Assembly (NCBI GenBank): GCA_023424865.1
Contig: JAFADM010000201.1
Location: 1 to 11,615 of the forward strand
Reading direction: 5' to 3'
Length of the DNA stretch: 11,615 bases
Source: Bacillota bacterium
Lineage (GTDB): Bacteria > Bacillota_A > Clostridia > DSM-8532
In this document: positions 1 to 7,500 of the stretch, piece after piece
Position numbering within the stretch: position 1 is the stretch's first letter
Layout of the letters: the number at the start of each line of letters is the position of its first letter
The notes under the pieces: model-generated
Database searches by the model: none
What the model was told of the DNA's origin: nothing
The model's input: the letters and a program-made list of their open reading frames with translations, nothing else
Made by a program: the position numbers and the translations under genes

Positions 1-2178
1 ATGCAGGAAAACACCGTCGGAGGCCAGCTTTCCTCCTACGCCTCCCACCTTGCCCGAAATTTCCACACCGCCCTGTACGCCCTTCTTGAAAACCAGATTG
101 ATGTGGATATGATTGACGGCGACAGCCTTTTGAATGCCCGTATTGACGCAGGCAGCCTCAAAGCGGGGCAGCAAAGCTTTAAGGCATTGGTATGCCCTGC
201 GGGCCCCGGGCTTACGCCTTCCCTTATCACCAGGCTTTCCGCCTTTGCGGAGGCAGGTGGAACCCTCCTCTTTTACCGGTGCGGCGACGCAGACGATCTT
301 CCCCATGGCCTGGAGGGCTTTCCGGTTATCGATCCCGAAGAGCTTCCCGCCTGCTTAAAAAAGCACCTCACCCCCCGCGTCACTGTCATTGAGGGCAGCC
401 GGGCTGACTTTTACGCCAGCTGCCGTGTTGTTGATAATAAGACCATGTATTTTGTATCCAACAGCAGCCCCAAAGCCCGGAGCCTTCGTTTAAGGCTTGC
501 CGGCACCGGCCCCTTAACCCGGCTGAGCTTTGAAACAGGTCTTGCTTCATCCCTGCTGGGTGTTACAGACAAAACGGGTGATGAAGCATGGACAGAGGTC
601 AGGCTGGAGCTTTCGGAGGACGAGGCCTGCCTTATCGTCATGGACGCAGCAGGGGCTTTGAAGGAAGATCAAATGGCTTCCCCGGCCGTAAATGAAAGCC
701 TGGGTACGGCTATGGAGGAAAAGGAAGAACTGGCTGTTGCCGGTCGCTGGGCATTTCTTCCCCTTAAAAAGGATCCACTGAATAGGGGTGAATCCCAGCT
801 GCCGGATCCCCGAGCTGAAGGCCAGGAGCACAACATTCCCGTCGCTGTTTTTTCAAGTGATTTAAATAAGACTTCCAAGCCCATTCGCATATGCAACACG
901 CCCTGGGAGAAGGGCTTCTGCGCAAGACACCTGAGCCTGTGGGAGGCAAGCTGGATAACCCGCCGGCCTTCCTGGCACTGCAGTCTTAGGGAACCGGATC
1001 TGTATTTCAGAAAGACCCTGGCGCTTAACGCCCTTCCCCAAAGCGCTTCCCTCTGTATTGGGGCCATTGGTGAATTCACTCTCTATATTAACGAAAAAAA
1101 GGTGGCTCATGAAACCAGTCTCGGGGAGCCTGTCACGCTGGAGGTTGCGGAGTATTTTGAAAAGGGCGCCAATCTGATTGCCGTCCATGTACATAATTCT
1201 ACGCCATCTCATGGCATTGACTTTACCTCTGTGGACGAAATTCCGCCCCAAAAGCTTATCGGCCTTCTCTTCCAGGGACAGCTGGCGGTTGAAAAGGAGC
1301 TTGTGACCCTGAAAAGCGATGAAAGCTGGATTGTTACCAACCAGGAAACGCCGGGCTGGACGACGTTGGATGCCGCCTGTGAGGCTACGGCCCTTTTCTG
1401 GGATCCGGTTCGTTCTTCCAGCATGGGCCAGGGTGCTCCTCATGGCGCCTGGCTTTACAGCTGGGAAAGAGGGCGCCCCCCCGTTCTGCCCTGGGGTGAT
1501 AAGCCTCTTTTCGGAAAAACCCCCGAATTCCCTTTGAATCTCTACTACGGAATTACCCTTCCCGCAGGAACGGCACAGATAAAAAGGCCTCAGGCAGCAG
1601 GCTCCTGTACCTTTACCCTGGACGGAGCTCCCATCGATCTGGAATCGGAATGGACCCGGATAGAACCCAAAGGGCATAGCCGCTTTTTAAGCATCCGGGT
1701 GACTGCCGGGGATAAAACCCAGGGCCTTCTGGCTCCTGTTACAGTCATCGTAAAGCCCTTTTTAACCCCTCTTTGGGACTGGCGTCTCCACGGCCTTGCC
1801 TGGTTCTCCGGAAGAGGGCTCTATAAAAACAGCTTTTCGCTTAGGAAAAAACCAGGAAGGTATGTCCTGGACTTAGGCCAGGTTGGCCAGAGCGCAGAGG
1901 TTTGGATTAACGGCACTCTTGCCGGAGCAAGGGTCTGGACGCCCTACCGGCTGGATATAACCGACCTTGTCCTAGACGGAGAGAATGAAATTGCGGTCAT
2001 TGCCGCCAATTCCGCGGCGGTCGAGCGCAGGCAGCTTTTAGTGGACGAGGGAGAAGCTCTTGGATGGAACCGGTATTGGAACGGGGACAATATGGACAGG
2101 GAAGGCGAGAATTTTGTTTCCGGGCTTTTAGGGCCGGTACGCCTTTTCAGATATGGAAGCCTTACGGAGAGCCTATGA
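1..2178 (+). CDS. Large glycoside-hydrolase-like protein, 5'-truncated (rhamnosidase-type beta-sandwich domains)
   Basis: The reading frame is open from the first base, and no ribosome site can be seen, so the ATG at position 1 is probably an internal Met. The visible 725 residues lack the N-terminal catalytic part. Residues about 1-110 look like the Rossmann/amidotransferase-like middle domain of large GH106/GH2-type enzymes (FKALVCPAGPGL, then LSAFAEAGGTLLFY). Residues about 313-403 resemble the jelly-roll of alpha-L-rhamnosidases (YFRKTLAL, FTLYINEKKV, GANLIAVHVHN). Residues about 590-720 form a C-terminal galactose-binding-like sandwich (YVLDLGQVG, AEVWINGTLAG, PYRLDITDL). No signal peptide is visible because the start is missing. 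The gene is followed after 18 bases by the permease genes, so it probably acts on the sugar they import. Enzyme type is inferred from accessory domains; the exact GH family and substrate are uncertain, with GH106-like the best guess. Confidence 0.75.
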   Translation: MQENTVGGQLSSYASHLARNFHTALYALLENQIDVDMIDGDSLLNARIDAGSLKAGQQSFKALVCPAGPGLTPSLITRLSAFAEAGGTLLFYRCGDADDLPHGLEGFPVIDPEELPACLKKHLTPRVTVIEGSRADFYASCRVVDNKTMYFVSNSSPKARSLRLRLAGTGPLTRLSFETGLASSLLGVTDKTGDEAWTEVRLELSEDEACLIVMDAAGALKEDQMASPAVNESLGTAMEEKEELAVAGRWAFLPLKKDPLNRGESQLPDPRAEGQEHNIPVAVFSSDLNKTSKPIRICNTPWEKGFCARHLSLWEASWITRRPSWHCSLREPDLYFRKTLALNALPQSASLCIGAIGEFTLYINEKKVAHETSLGEPVTLEVAEYFEKGANLIAVHVHNSTPSHGIDFTSVDEIPPQKLIGLLFQGQLAVEKELVTLKSDESWIVTNQETPGWTTLDAACEATALFWDPVRSSSMGQGAPHGAWLYSWERGRPPVLPWGDKPLFGKTPEFPLNLYYGITLPAGTAQIKRPQAAGSCTFTLDGAPIDLESEWTRIEPKGHSRFLSIRVTAGDKTQGLLAPVTVIVKPFLTPLWDWRLHGLAWFSGRGLYKNSFSLRKKPGRYVLDLGQVGQSAEVWINGTLAGARVWTPYRLDITDLVLDGENEIAVIAANSAAVERRQLLVDEGEALGWNRYWNGDNMDREGENFVSGLLGPVRLFRYGSLTESL

Positions 2179-2196
2179 GGGAAGGAAGATTAAAGA

Positions 2197-3120
2197 ATGA
2201 AAAACACAGCACTATCGGCAATTAAAAAAGAGCTTAAAAAGAACTGGGGGCTGTATCTCCTGGTAGCCATCCCCGTCCTTTACCTTATCCTTTTTAAGTA
2301 CATCCCAATGTACGGAGTTCAAATTGCCTTCCGTGATTTTACACCGGTGCGTACCATCACCGGGAGCCCCTGGGTAGGCTGGAAGCATTTTATACGTTTT
2401 CTTGAAAACCCCAGGTTTTTTTCAATCGTGAAAAACACCCTGTTTATCAGCCTCTACTCCCTGTGCACCTTCCCTTTGCCGATTCTTTTGGCGCTTATGC
2501 TCAATTACATACCCAGCCCGCGCTTTAAAAAGACGGTGCAGCTTGTAAGCTACGCCCCCCACTTTATTTCCACTGTGGTTATGGCCGGTATTATCCTGCA
2601 GTTTCTGGATACCCGGAATGGAGTTATCAATATTCTTATTCAGGCCCTTGGCGGCAATTCCGTCAATTTTATGAGCAATCCCGATTACTTTTATACCATT
2701 TACGTCTGGTCCGGTGTTTGGCAGGGCGTTGGTTACGGCTCCATTATCTATATCGCTTCGCTGGCAGGCGTCCCGCCGGAGCTTCACGAAGCCGCTATTG
2801 TGGACGGGGCCACCATAATGAAACGCATCCGCCATATCGATATCCCCTGTCTTATGCCTACCATAGCCATCCTTCTTATTATGAACTGCGGCGGTATTCT
2901 CTCGGTGGGGTACGAGAAAATTTACCTTTTGCAAAACAATCTCAACACCACGGTTTCGGAGGTTATCAGCACCTTTGTTTATAAGCAGGGCATCGCCTCC
3001 ACCCTGCCCCAGTACTCCTACGCAACGGCAATCGGTCTTTTTGTATCGGTCATTAACGTCGTCCTTCTTATAACGGTAAATAAAATCACTGGAAAAATCA
3101 GTGGAAATTCACTTTGGTAA
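2197..3120 (+). CDS. Sugar ABC transporter permease, LplB/YteP type (CUT1)
   Basis: This is an inner-membrane subunit of a binding-protein-dependent oligosaccharide importer. The 307 residues are typical of LplB/YteP-type permeases. A cytoplasmic basic start is followed by a first membrane segment at about residues 18-38 and several later hydrophobic segments, six in all being usual for the family. The EAA loop that contacts the ATPase is clear at about residues 194-220 (ELHEAAIVDGA, then IDIPCLMPT). The chosen ATG lies behind a purine-rich AGGGAAGGAAG at 2178-2188. It starts 18 bases after the hydrolase stop and 12 bases before the next permease, so the genes are almost certainly co-transcribed. 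It should pair with the following permease; the ATPase is not encoded here. Family assignment is secure; the transported sugar is not known. Confidence 0.93.
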   Translation: MKNTALSAIKKELKKNWGLYLLVAIPVLYLILFKYIPMYGVQIAFRDFTPVRTITGSPWVGWKHFIRFLENPRFFSIVKNTLFISLYSLCTFPLPILLALMLNYIPSPRFKKTVQLVSYAPHFISTVVMAGIILQFLDTRNGVINILIQALGGNSVNFMSNPDYFYTIYVWSGVWQGVGYGSIIYIASLAGVPPELHEAAIVDGATIMKRIRHIDIPCLMPTIAILLIMNCGGILSVGYEKIYLLQNNLNTTVSEVISTFVYKQGIASTLPQYSYATAIGLFVSVINVVLLITVNKITGKISGNSLW

Positions 3121-3132
3121 AGGAGTATCGGA

Positions 3133-4023
3133 ATGAAAAAGAGCACAGCCCTTCGTCATACGGTCGGCGACAGGATTTTCCTGACTGTTGACTGGATTAT
3201 TCTTTCAGTTTTTCTTGTTGTCATACTCTATCCCCTGCTCTATGTCATATCGGCGTCCTTTTCCGCAGGCGTCAGTACCATGGGCCTTTCCCTCTGGCCC
3301 ACCCGTTTTTCACTGGCGGGCTATGAGGCGGTATTTAAGTATAAGGACATCTGGACAGGTTATGCCAATTCACTTTTTTATATGGCTGCCGGTACCTTTA
3401 TCGCCCTGTCGGTGACGGTATGCTGCGCCTATCCCCTTTCCCGCTCCGATTTCAAGGGCAGAGGCCTTATTATGCTGCTCTGTATGGTAACTATGTATTT
3501 CTCAGGCGGCATTATCCCCACTTTTTTACAGGTGCGAAATCTGGGTCTTATGAATACCCGCCTTGCCGTGCTTTTACCCGGCGCCATGTCGGTATATAAC
3601 ATGATAGTTATGCGGACCTACTTTAAAACCCAGGTTCCCGGTGAGGTGCTGGAATCCTCCCGCATCGACGGCTGCGGCAATATCCGCTACCTTATAAGCA
3701 TTCTTCTTCCGCTTTCCGTGCCCATATTGGCCGTAACAGGCCTCTTTTATGCCGTGGGCTTCTGGAATTCCTATTTCGATGCTATGATGTATCTTAAAGT
3801 CCGCGACAAATACCCCCTTTCTCTTGTGCTTAGGGAAATCCTGGTACTCAACAGTTCGGATATGGACACACTTGACGTGAGGGATCTGCTCCTTCTGGAG
3901 GAACGCCGCAATGTCATGAAATACGCCGTTATTGTTGTGGCATCCCTTCCGGTCATGCTGATTTATCCCTTTGTTCAGAAATATTTCGTAAAGGGAATCA
4001 TGATTGGCGCAGTAAAGGGATAG
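3133..4023 (+). CDS. Sugar ABC transporter permease, LplC/YtcP type (CUT1)
   Basis: This is the second membrane subunit of the importer and the expected heterodimer partner of the preceding permease. The 296 residues match the LplC/YtcP family in length. The first membrane segment is at about residues 17-40 and is followed by the usual exported loop (YVISASFSAG). The EAA-type loop lies at about residues 169-197 (EVLESSRIDG, then ILLPLSVPI); Ser-Ser replaces the Ala-Ala of the textbook motif. The C-terminus (PFVQKYFVKGIMIGAVKG) is the standard ending of this subfamily. AAAGGAG at 3119-3125 sits 7 bases before the ATG. The 12-base gap to the upstream permease indicates one transcript. A long stem-loop begins at its stop codon, before the binding-protein gene. 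Confidence 0.94.
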   Translation: MKKSTALRHTVGDRIFLTVDWIILSVFLVVILYPLLYVISASFSAGVSTMGLSLWPTRFSLAGYEAVFKYKDIWTGYANSLFYMAAGTFIALSVTVCCAYPLSRSDFKGRGLIMLLCMVTMYFSGGIIPTFLQVRNLGLMNTRLAVLLPGAMSVYNMIVMRTYFKTQVPGEVLESSRIDGCGNIRYLISILLPLSVPILAVTGLFYAVGFWNSYFDAMMYLKVRDKYPLSLVLREILVLNSSDMDTLDVRDLLLLEERRNVMKYAVIVVASLPVMLIYPFVQKYFVKGIMIGAVKG

Positions 4024-4077
4024 CCTCGTTCCAACCACTTGACGATGATAAGCTTCGAGTGGCCAATCGAGGCTTTC
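4019..4077 (+). other. Nested stem-loop between permease and binding-protein genes
   Basis: The outer arms AGCCTCG (4022-4028) and CGAGGCT (4068-4074) pair perfectly. Inside them, CCACTTGA (4035-4042) pairs with TCGAGTGG (4055-4062) through one G-U wobble, with a 12-base loop. No run of T follows, so a simple terminator is unlikely. The structure ends about 16 bases before the Shine-Dalgarno of the solute-binding-protein gene. By analogy with other ABC operons, it may be a processing or stabilising element that raises binding-protein mRNA above permease mRNA; that role is inferred. Confidence 0.65.
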
Positions 4078-4103
4078 ATAGAATTATTGATTAGGAGGAA
4101 TCC

Positions 4104-5780
4104 ATGATGAAAAAAATTCTGGTTAAGGCATTAGTTGCCGCTCTGTCCATCACGCTTTTAGGCGGCTGCGGCTCCACTGCTCCGGCAAATACTCCCGGCG
4201 CCTCTTCCAGCACAACCCCCACTGCATCTGCCGGTACCGGCGAACCTTCCGGAGGCAATGTTTCCGGCGGTTATGAAATGCCCCTTACCACAGAGCCTGT
4301 GACCCTTAAGGTATGGGGGCCCTCTTCCCCGGACAATGATTATACTTCCAATGTAACCACCACCGAATATGAAAAGCTGAGCGGTGTGCATATTGAATGG
4401 GATCTTTACAGCAATACCACGGGTGACGAGGCTTTCAACCTGATGGTAGCCAGCGGCGACTATCCGGATATCATTGCCGGAAGCCACTCGACGGATAAAA
4501 TTTCCATGCTGGTGGAAGGCGGCATCATCATCCCTCTCACCCATTACATCGATACCATAGGCGTCAACTACCAGAAGGCTCTGGCAGAGCAGCCCCAGTA
4601 CAGGGATATGCTGACGGCTCCCGACGGAAACATTTACACCTTCATGTATACGGATACCGGGGTGCATAAGGATTCCGAGTACAAAATGTGGGTCTACGCC
4701 GATTGGCTTGAAAAGCTCAACATGAAAGCTCCCACCACCCCTGAGGAGTTCAAGCAGATGCTCATCGCCTTCAAGGAGCAGGACCCCAATCAAAACGGAC
4801 AGAAGGATGAGCTGGGTCTGGTAGGGTTCTACAACGGACGCCAGTCGGATCCTATCCGGTATCTCATGAACGCCTTCCAGCTTTACAGAGAAAATTATTA
4901 TTACATCACCGACGACGGCAAGCTTGAATTCATCGCAAACACCGATGGCTGGAGGGAAGGCCTTCGCTATCTCAACGACCTTTTCGAGAGCGGGCTTCTG
5001 CTTGAGGAAACCTATGTTCAGGACGAATCCCAATTCAAAGCCCTTCTTAACAAGCCTGCCGGTGAAACCATTATAGGCGCGTTCCCCTTTTGGTATCAGG
5101 GAGCAATAATCGATTCCAAGGTGCTTAACTGGACGGACTATGAAGCCCTGGCACCCCTTAAGGGTCCTACAGGCCTTCAGCAGTCTGCGGCCAGAAAGGG
5201 AGGCAATTTCAACCTCAACACCGCTATTACCGCCAATTGCAAAAATCCTGAAATTGCTTTTAAATGGCTGGACTGGATGATTAGCGACGAGGGCAACATC
5301 TTCGGTATGCACGGGGTGGAGGGAATCACCTATGATATGTCCGATTCACCCTCTTACAGCGGCAATACGCCCTCCTTCAAGCTGAGGAAGCTTGAAAAAG
5401 CCTTCAACCTCTACCTGTGGAATTCAGGCTTCTTCCCCCGTTACGACCGGGCGGATGTACGCTATGGCACCACCGCCGACGATTCCTTGAGAAATTCGGA
5501 CAATACCTACGTTCTCCTGACAGCGGCAAAAACCTATGAGCCTTATTATGTCTGGCATAATATTCCCGATGTGGTCTGGTGCTCCGACACCGATCTCATC
5601 ACAAAAAAGGCTGACTACCAAACCCTCTTCAACGATTTCATTGCAGCGACAGACACTGCCTTCGTCATTGGTACCAAGGATATTGACAATGACGCCGAGT
5701 GGGAAAACTACAAGGCTTCTCTTGAGAGCATGGGTCTTGCCGATTACCTCAAGGTACTTGAAACCTTCTACCTTAAATAA
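4104..5780 (+). CDS. Extracellular sugar-binding lipoprotein (LipO/LplA/YtcQ-type)
   Basis: This is the substrate-binding subunit of the importer, anchored to the outer face of the membrane. A basic start and hydrophobic stretch lead to the lipobox L19-G-G-C22, and Cys22 is the predicted lipidated residue. A Ser/Thr/Pro/Gly-rich linker follows to about residue 50. The mature part (VTLKVWGPSSPDNDY, LMVASGDYPDIIAG, TPEEFKQMLIAFKE) is typical of the long binding proteins, about 500-560 residues, that pair with LplB/LplC-type permeases. D227-P-N-Q-N-G-Q-K-D-E236 resembles the calcium-loop-like motif common in this group. AGGAGG at 4093-4098 gives 5 bases to the first ATG and 8 to the second at 4107, so MKKIL may be the real start. 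A hairpin upstream and a terminator-like structure downstream frame it. The ligand is unknown. Confidence 0.94.
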   Translation: MMKKILVKALVAALSITLLGGCGSTAPANTPGASSSTTPTASAGTGEPSGGNVSGGYEMPLTTEPVTLKVWGPSSPDNDYTSNVTTTEYEKLSGVHIEWDLYSNTTGDEAFNLMVASGDYPDIIAGSHSTDKISMLVEGGIIIPLTHYIDTIGVNYQKALAEQPQYRDMLTAPDGNIYTFMYTDTGVHKDSEYKMWVYADWLEKLNMKAPTTPEEFKQMLIAFKEQDPNQNGQKDELGLVGFYNGRQSDPIRYLMNAFQLYRENYYYITDDGKLEFIANTDGWREGLRYLNDLFESGLLLEETYVQDESQFKALLNKPAGETIIGAFPFWYQGAIIDSKVLNWTDYEALAPLKGPTGLQQSAARKGGNFNLNTAITANCKNPEIAFKWLDWMISDEGNIFGMHGVEGITYDMSDSPSYSGNTPSFKLRKLEKAFNLYLWNSGFFPRYDRADVRYGTTADDSLRNSDNTYVLLTAAKTYEPYYVWHNIPDVVWCSDTDLITKKADYQTLFNDFIAATDTAFVIGTKDIDNDAEWENYKASLESMGLADYLKVLETFYLK

Positions 5781-5806
5781 GGTTTTATTCTCAGTTAAAT
5801 CTCGTT

Positions 5807-5854
5807 TTGCCAAAAAGCCGGTTCCGCTTTCTTTGCGGACCGGCTTTTCGGCAA
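5807..5854 (+). terminator. Terminator-like hairpin closing the ABC operon
   Basis: GCCGGTTCCGC (5817-5827) pairs with GCGGACCGGC (5835-5844) with one bulged T, around a 7-base loop. AAAA (5813-5816) and TTTT (5845-5848) extend the stem, and TTGCC (5807-5811) / GGCAA (5850-5854) extend it further past one mismatch. It starts 27 bases after the binding-protein stop. The T run is only four bases and is interrupted by CGG, so termination may be incomplete. The A run on the other side could also serve the opposite strand. Confidence 0.7.
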
Positions 5855-5947
5855 CTTATGACTTTAAAAATTCCATGTTATTTTTTAAGTTATTTTTACT
5901 ATATTTTCATTTTTAAAATGCTTCCTTATAAGTAAAACCAACAAATT

Positions 5948-5961
5948 GTTAATTAATTAAC
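5948..5961. promoter_or_regulatory. 14-bp perfect palindrome upstream of the dehydrogenase promoter
   Basis: GTTAATTAATTAAC is a perfect palindrome ending 8 bases before the -35 box of the dehydrogenase promoter. The position would suit an activator or a repressor half of a looped pair. The surrounding 5855-5947 is very A/T-rich, so chance formation is easy and the regulatory role is only a suggestion. Apart from this palindrome, the terminator-like hairpin and the promoter, I see nothing in the 5781-6051 gap. Confidence 0.3.
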
Positions 5962-5969
5962 GATTTCTA

Positions 5970-5998
5970 TTGTCATGCGAACCGCTGCATGTTAAAAT
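5970..5998 (+). promoter_or_regulatory. Sigma-A-type promoter for the short-chain dehydrogenase
   Basis: TTGTCA (5970-5975) and TAAAAT (5993-5998) are separated by 17 bases, and a TG at 5990-5991 gives an extended -10. Transcription should start near 6005, leaving a leader of about 47 bases before the ATG at 6052. CATGC (5974-5978) and GCATG (5987-5991) form an inverted repeat with an 8-base gap inside the promoter, a placement typical of repressor operators. Confidence 0.75.
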
Positions 5999-6051
5999 AT
6001 AAACAAAGATGTTAGATTACTATTACAAATAGAAATAAGGAGTGCTGAACT

Positions 6052-6810
6052 ATGAAATTGTTTGATTTAACGGGGAAAGTTGCAGTTGTAACCGGAGCAT
6101 CTTCCGGTTTGGGAGTTCAATTTGCCGAGGTTCTTGCAGAAGCAGGCGCCGATGTGGCCATTTTAGCGCGCAGGGCGGATCGCCTTGAAGCTTTGAAGGC
6201 TAAAATCACCGCACTGGGCCGTAAAAGCGTTGCTTACACCTGCGATGTTTCCAAGGAAGAAGATATTGTATCCGTTATCACCAGCATCGAAAAGGATTTC
6301 GGAAAAATAGATATTCTGGTAAATAATGCCGGTGTCGTCATTCCGGGAGCTTCTGAGTCCTATGCCACTGAGGATTGGGATAAAGTCATGTCCGTAAACT
6401 CCAGAGGCGTTTTTCTCACTTCCCGTGAAGCCCTTAAGGTGATGGTAAAGCATAATTACGGCAAAATTATAAACATCGCTTCCGTTGCCGGACTGGTAGG
6501 AAGCCCCTTCAACGCAAGCTATAATACCTCAAAGGCCAGCGTCATCAATCTTACCCGTGCCCTTGCGGTTGAGTATGCAACCAAGGGAATTACCGTAAAT
6601 GCCATCGCTCCCGGTGTGTTTGCCTCTGAAATGACCGAAGGCTTCTTTAACGGCGAGGTTAATGATGAAGCTGCAGGAAGAACCCCTATGGGACGTATCG
6701 GTAAAGTCGGAGAGCTCAACGGAGCCCTTGTATTCCTGTCTTCCGACGCCTCCAGCTACACCACAGGCCAAACCATTGCAGTAGACGGCGGCTGGACCTC
6801 GCTGCTTTAA
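6052..6810 (+). CDS. Short-chain dehydrogenase/reductase (classical SDR, FabG / gluconate-5-dehydrogenase-like)
   Basis: This is an NAD(P)-dependent oxidoreductase of the classical SDR family, soluble and usually tetrameric. The 252 residues carry every hallmark: the nucleotide loop TGASSGLG (14-21), NNAG (91-94), catalytic Ser144, and Y157-N-T-S-K161. The C-terminus YTTGQTIAVDGGW is standard. The two arginines after the second strand (AILARRADRL) favour NADP(H) over NAD(H), an inference from the family. AAGGAG (6037-6042) lies 9 bases before the ATG. It has its own promoter and terminator, so it is probably a single-gene unit rather than part of the sugar operon. A role in sugar or sugar-acid oxidation is plausible from context, but SDR substrates cannot be read from sequence. 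Confidence 0.95.
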   Translation: MKLFDLTGKVAVVTGASSGLGVQFAEVLAEAGADVAILARRADRLEALKAKITALGRKSVAYTCDVSKEEDIVSVITSIEKDFGKIDILVNNAGVVIPGASESYATEDWDKVMSVNSRGVFLTSREALKVMVKHNYGKIINIASVAGLVGSPFNASYNTSKASVINLTRALAVEYATKGITVNAIAPGVFASEMTEGFFNGEVNDEAAGRTPMGRIGKVGELNGALVFLSSDASSYTTGQTIAVDGGWTSLL

Positions 6811-6843
6811 GCAGAGTGCGTCCAAATTTTTCACAGTATAAAA

Positions 6844-6889
6844 GAAGCAGGTAGCGTTAGGAATTTTTATACGCTCCCTGCTTCTTTTT
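6844..6889 (+). terminator. Strong intrinsic terminator after the SDR gene, probably bidirectional
   Basis: GAAGCAGGTAGCGT (6844-6857) pairs with ACGCTCCCTGCTTC (6871-6884) with a single mismatch and a 13-base loop, then TTTTT (6885-6889). On the opposite strand the stem is followed by TTTT from the AAA-rich left flank. It lies between the + strand SDR gene and the - strand remnants at 6953-7394, where a two-way terminator is expected. Confidence 0.88.
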
Positions 6890-6952
6890 CAACTTATTGC
6901 CGGCTTCCCATGGAAAGCTCGCAAGCCTTTATGGCCTCAGATAAAAGCAGTC

Positions 6953-7100
6953 TTATTCTGAAACAGCCTCAAGAAACCTTCTGAGCATGGAGGCCACCTC
7001 CGCCCGGGTAGCGGTGCCTTGCGGGTCGAATAAGCAGCATGACCACGGTGAGTATTATGGCGAGGCTTTTCTGCCACATGGGGTTTGTTCGTGTGCTCAT
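6953..7100 (-). pseudogene. Remnant of an S-layer-homology (SLH) surface protein
   Basis: Reading the - strand from 7100, AAGGAG lies 8 bases before an ATG that opens a signal-peptide-like start: MSTRTNPMWQKSLAI followed by ILTVVMLL. This frame then continues as nonsense to a stop at 6969-6971. One frame over, directly after the hydrophobic stretch, the sequence reads FDPQGTATRAEVASMLRRFL and ends EAVSE-stop at 6953-6955. That is the second half of an SLH motif, which normally ends exported proteins held to cell-wall polymers. The simplest reading is a large internal deletion that joined the signal peptide to the last SLH motif out of frame. Two short unrelated genes are possible but far less likely, given that signal peptide and SLH tail belong to the same protein class. 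Confidence 0.7.
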
Positions 7101-7241
7101 AATATTCTCTCCTTATGACTTCTTAGTACTTGTATTACGGCGTCACAGAAGCATCCCAGAAATTTCTTTCAGGGTAATAGAAGTCCCGCCGGACCAGTTT
7201 TACTCACCCTCGGTAATTGAAAATCTGACTCACTCCCCATT

Positions 7242-7394
7242 TTAATATGGGAGAAAACAAAAAGCGGCGGAAACAATGGCAGATACCAGGCTGACCGTCA
7301 CACCTGCCATGGCCAGGATGTTGAACAGCCGGATGCGAAGGTCAAGACGCCTGTCTAAAAAACTGTTGCCAATAAGTAAGTACAATTTGTTCAT
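7242..7394 (-). pseudogene. Stub of a membrane protein, possibly the N-terminus of a sensor kinase or diguanylate cyclase
   Basis: The 50-residue frame begins at an ATG with AAGGAG 8 bases upstream, reading MNKLYLLIGNSFLDRRLDL and then one hydrophobic segment (IRLFNILAMAGVTVSLVSAI). The RLDLRxRxFNI pattern running into a membrane helix reminds me of the start of large clostridial sensor proteins (histidine kinases or GGDEF proteins), but I cannot confirm this. The frame stops just after the helix, with no sensor or catalytic domain, so it looks like the 5' end of a gene whose remainder was deleted. A genuine small membrane protein is the alternative. It lies in the same orientation as the SLH remnant, about 140 bases upstream of it. 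Confidence 0.4.
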
Positions 7395-7500
7395 CTGCAC
7401 TGCTCCTTCTACATAGAAAAGGTGGTTCAAGTATTTTTGACAGACTGGATATTAATCAGCGCAATGAGTTAAACGCTTTTTTATCTGACACTCTTTATAA

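Larger units (their letters stand above)
6890..7500. other. Degraded intergenic region holding two - strand gene remnants
   Basis: No intact gene is recognisable here. The remnants at 6953-7100 and 7242-7394, both on the - strand, are described separately; each keeps a good ribosome site and coding start but has lost its body. Between them (7101-7241), short - strand frames are broken by stops and give no recognisable family; one fragment reads RRDFYYPERNFWDASVTP before a stop. Nothing certain is visible at 7395-7500, which separates the second remnant from the rhomboid stop codon. The short + strand frame at 7039-7245 is a shadow. Confidence 0.6.

Noticed and set aside
862..1677. 271-codon - strand frame opposite the glycoside-hydrolase-like gene
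   Set aside because: It has no recognised motif and lies entirely inside a gene with clear beta-sandwich motifs.
4158..5312. Long - strand open frame (384 codons) opposite the solute-binding-protein gene
   Set aside because: It is wholly antisense to a clear lipoprotein gene, has no recognisable family motif, and follows from codon bias of the real gene.
5976..5990. Possible CcpA (cre) site in the SDR promoter
   Set aside because: TGCGAACCGCTGCA keeps the outer TG/CA but misses the central CG and several consensus positions.
7039..7245. 68-codon + strand frame in the degraded region
   Set aside because: It has no good ribosome site and runs antisense to the signal-peptide/SLH remnant, which has better coding evidence.
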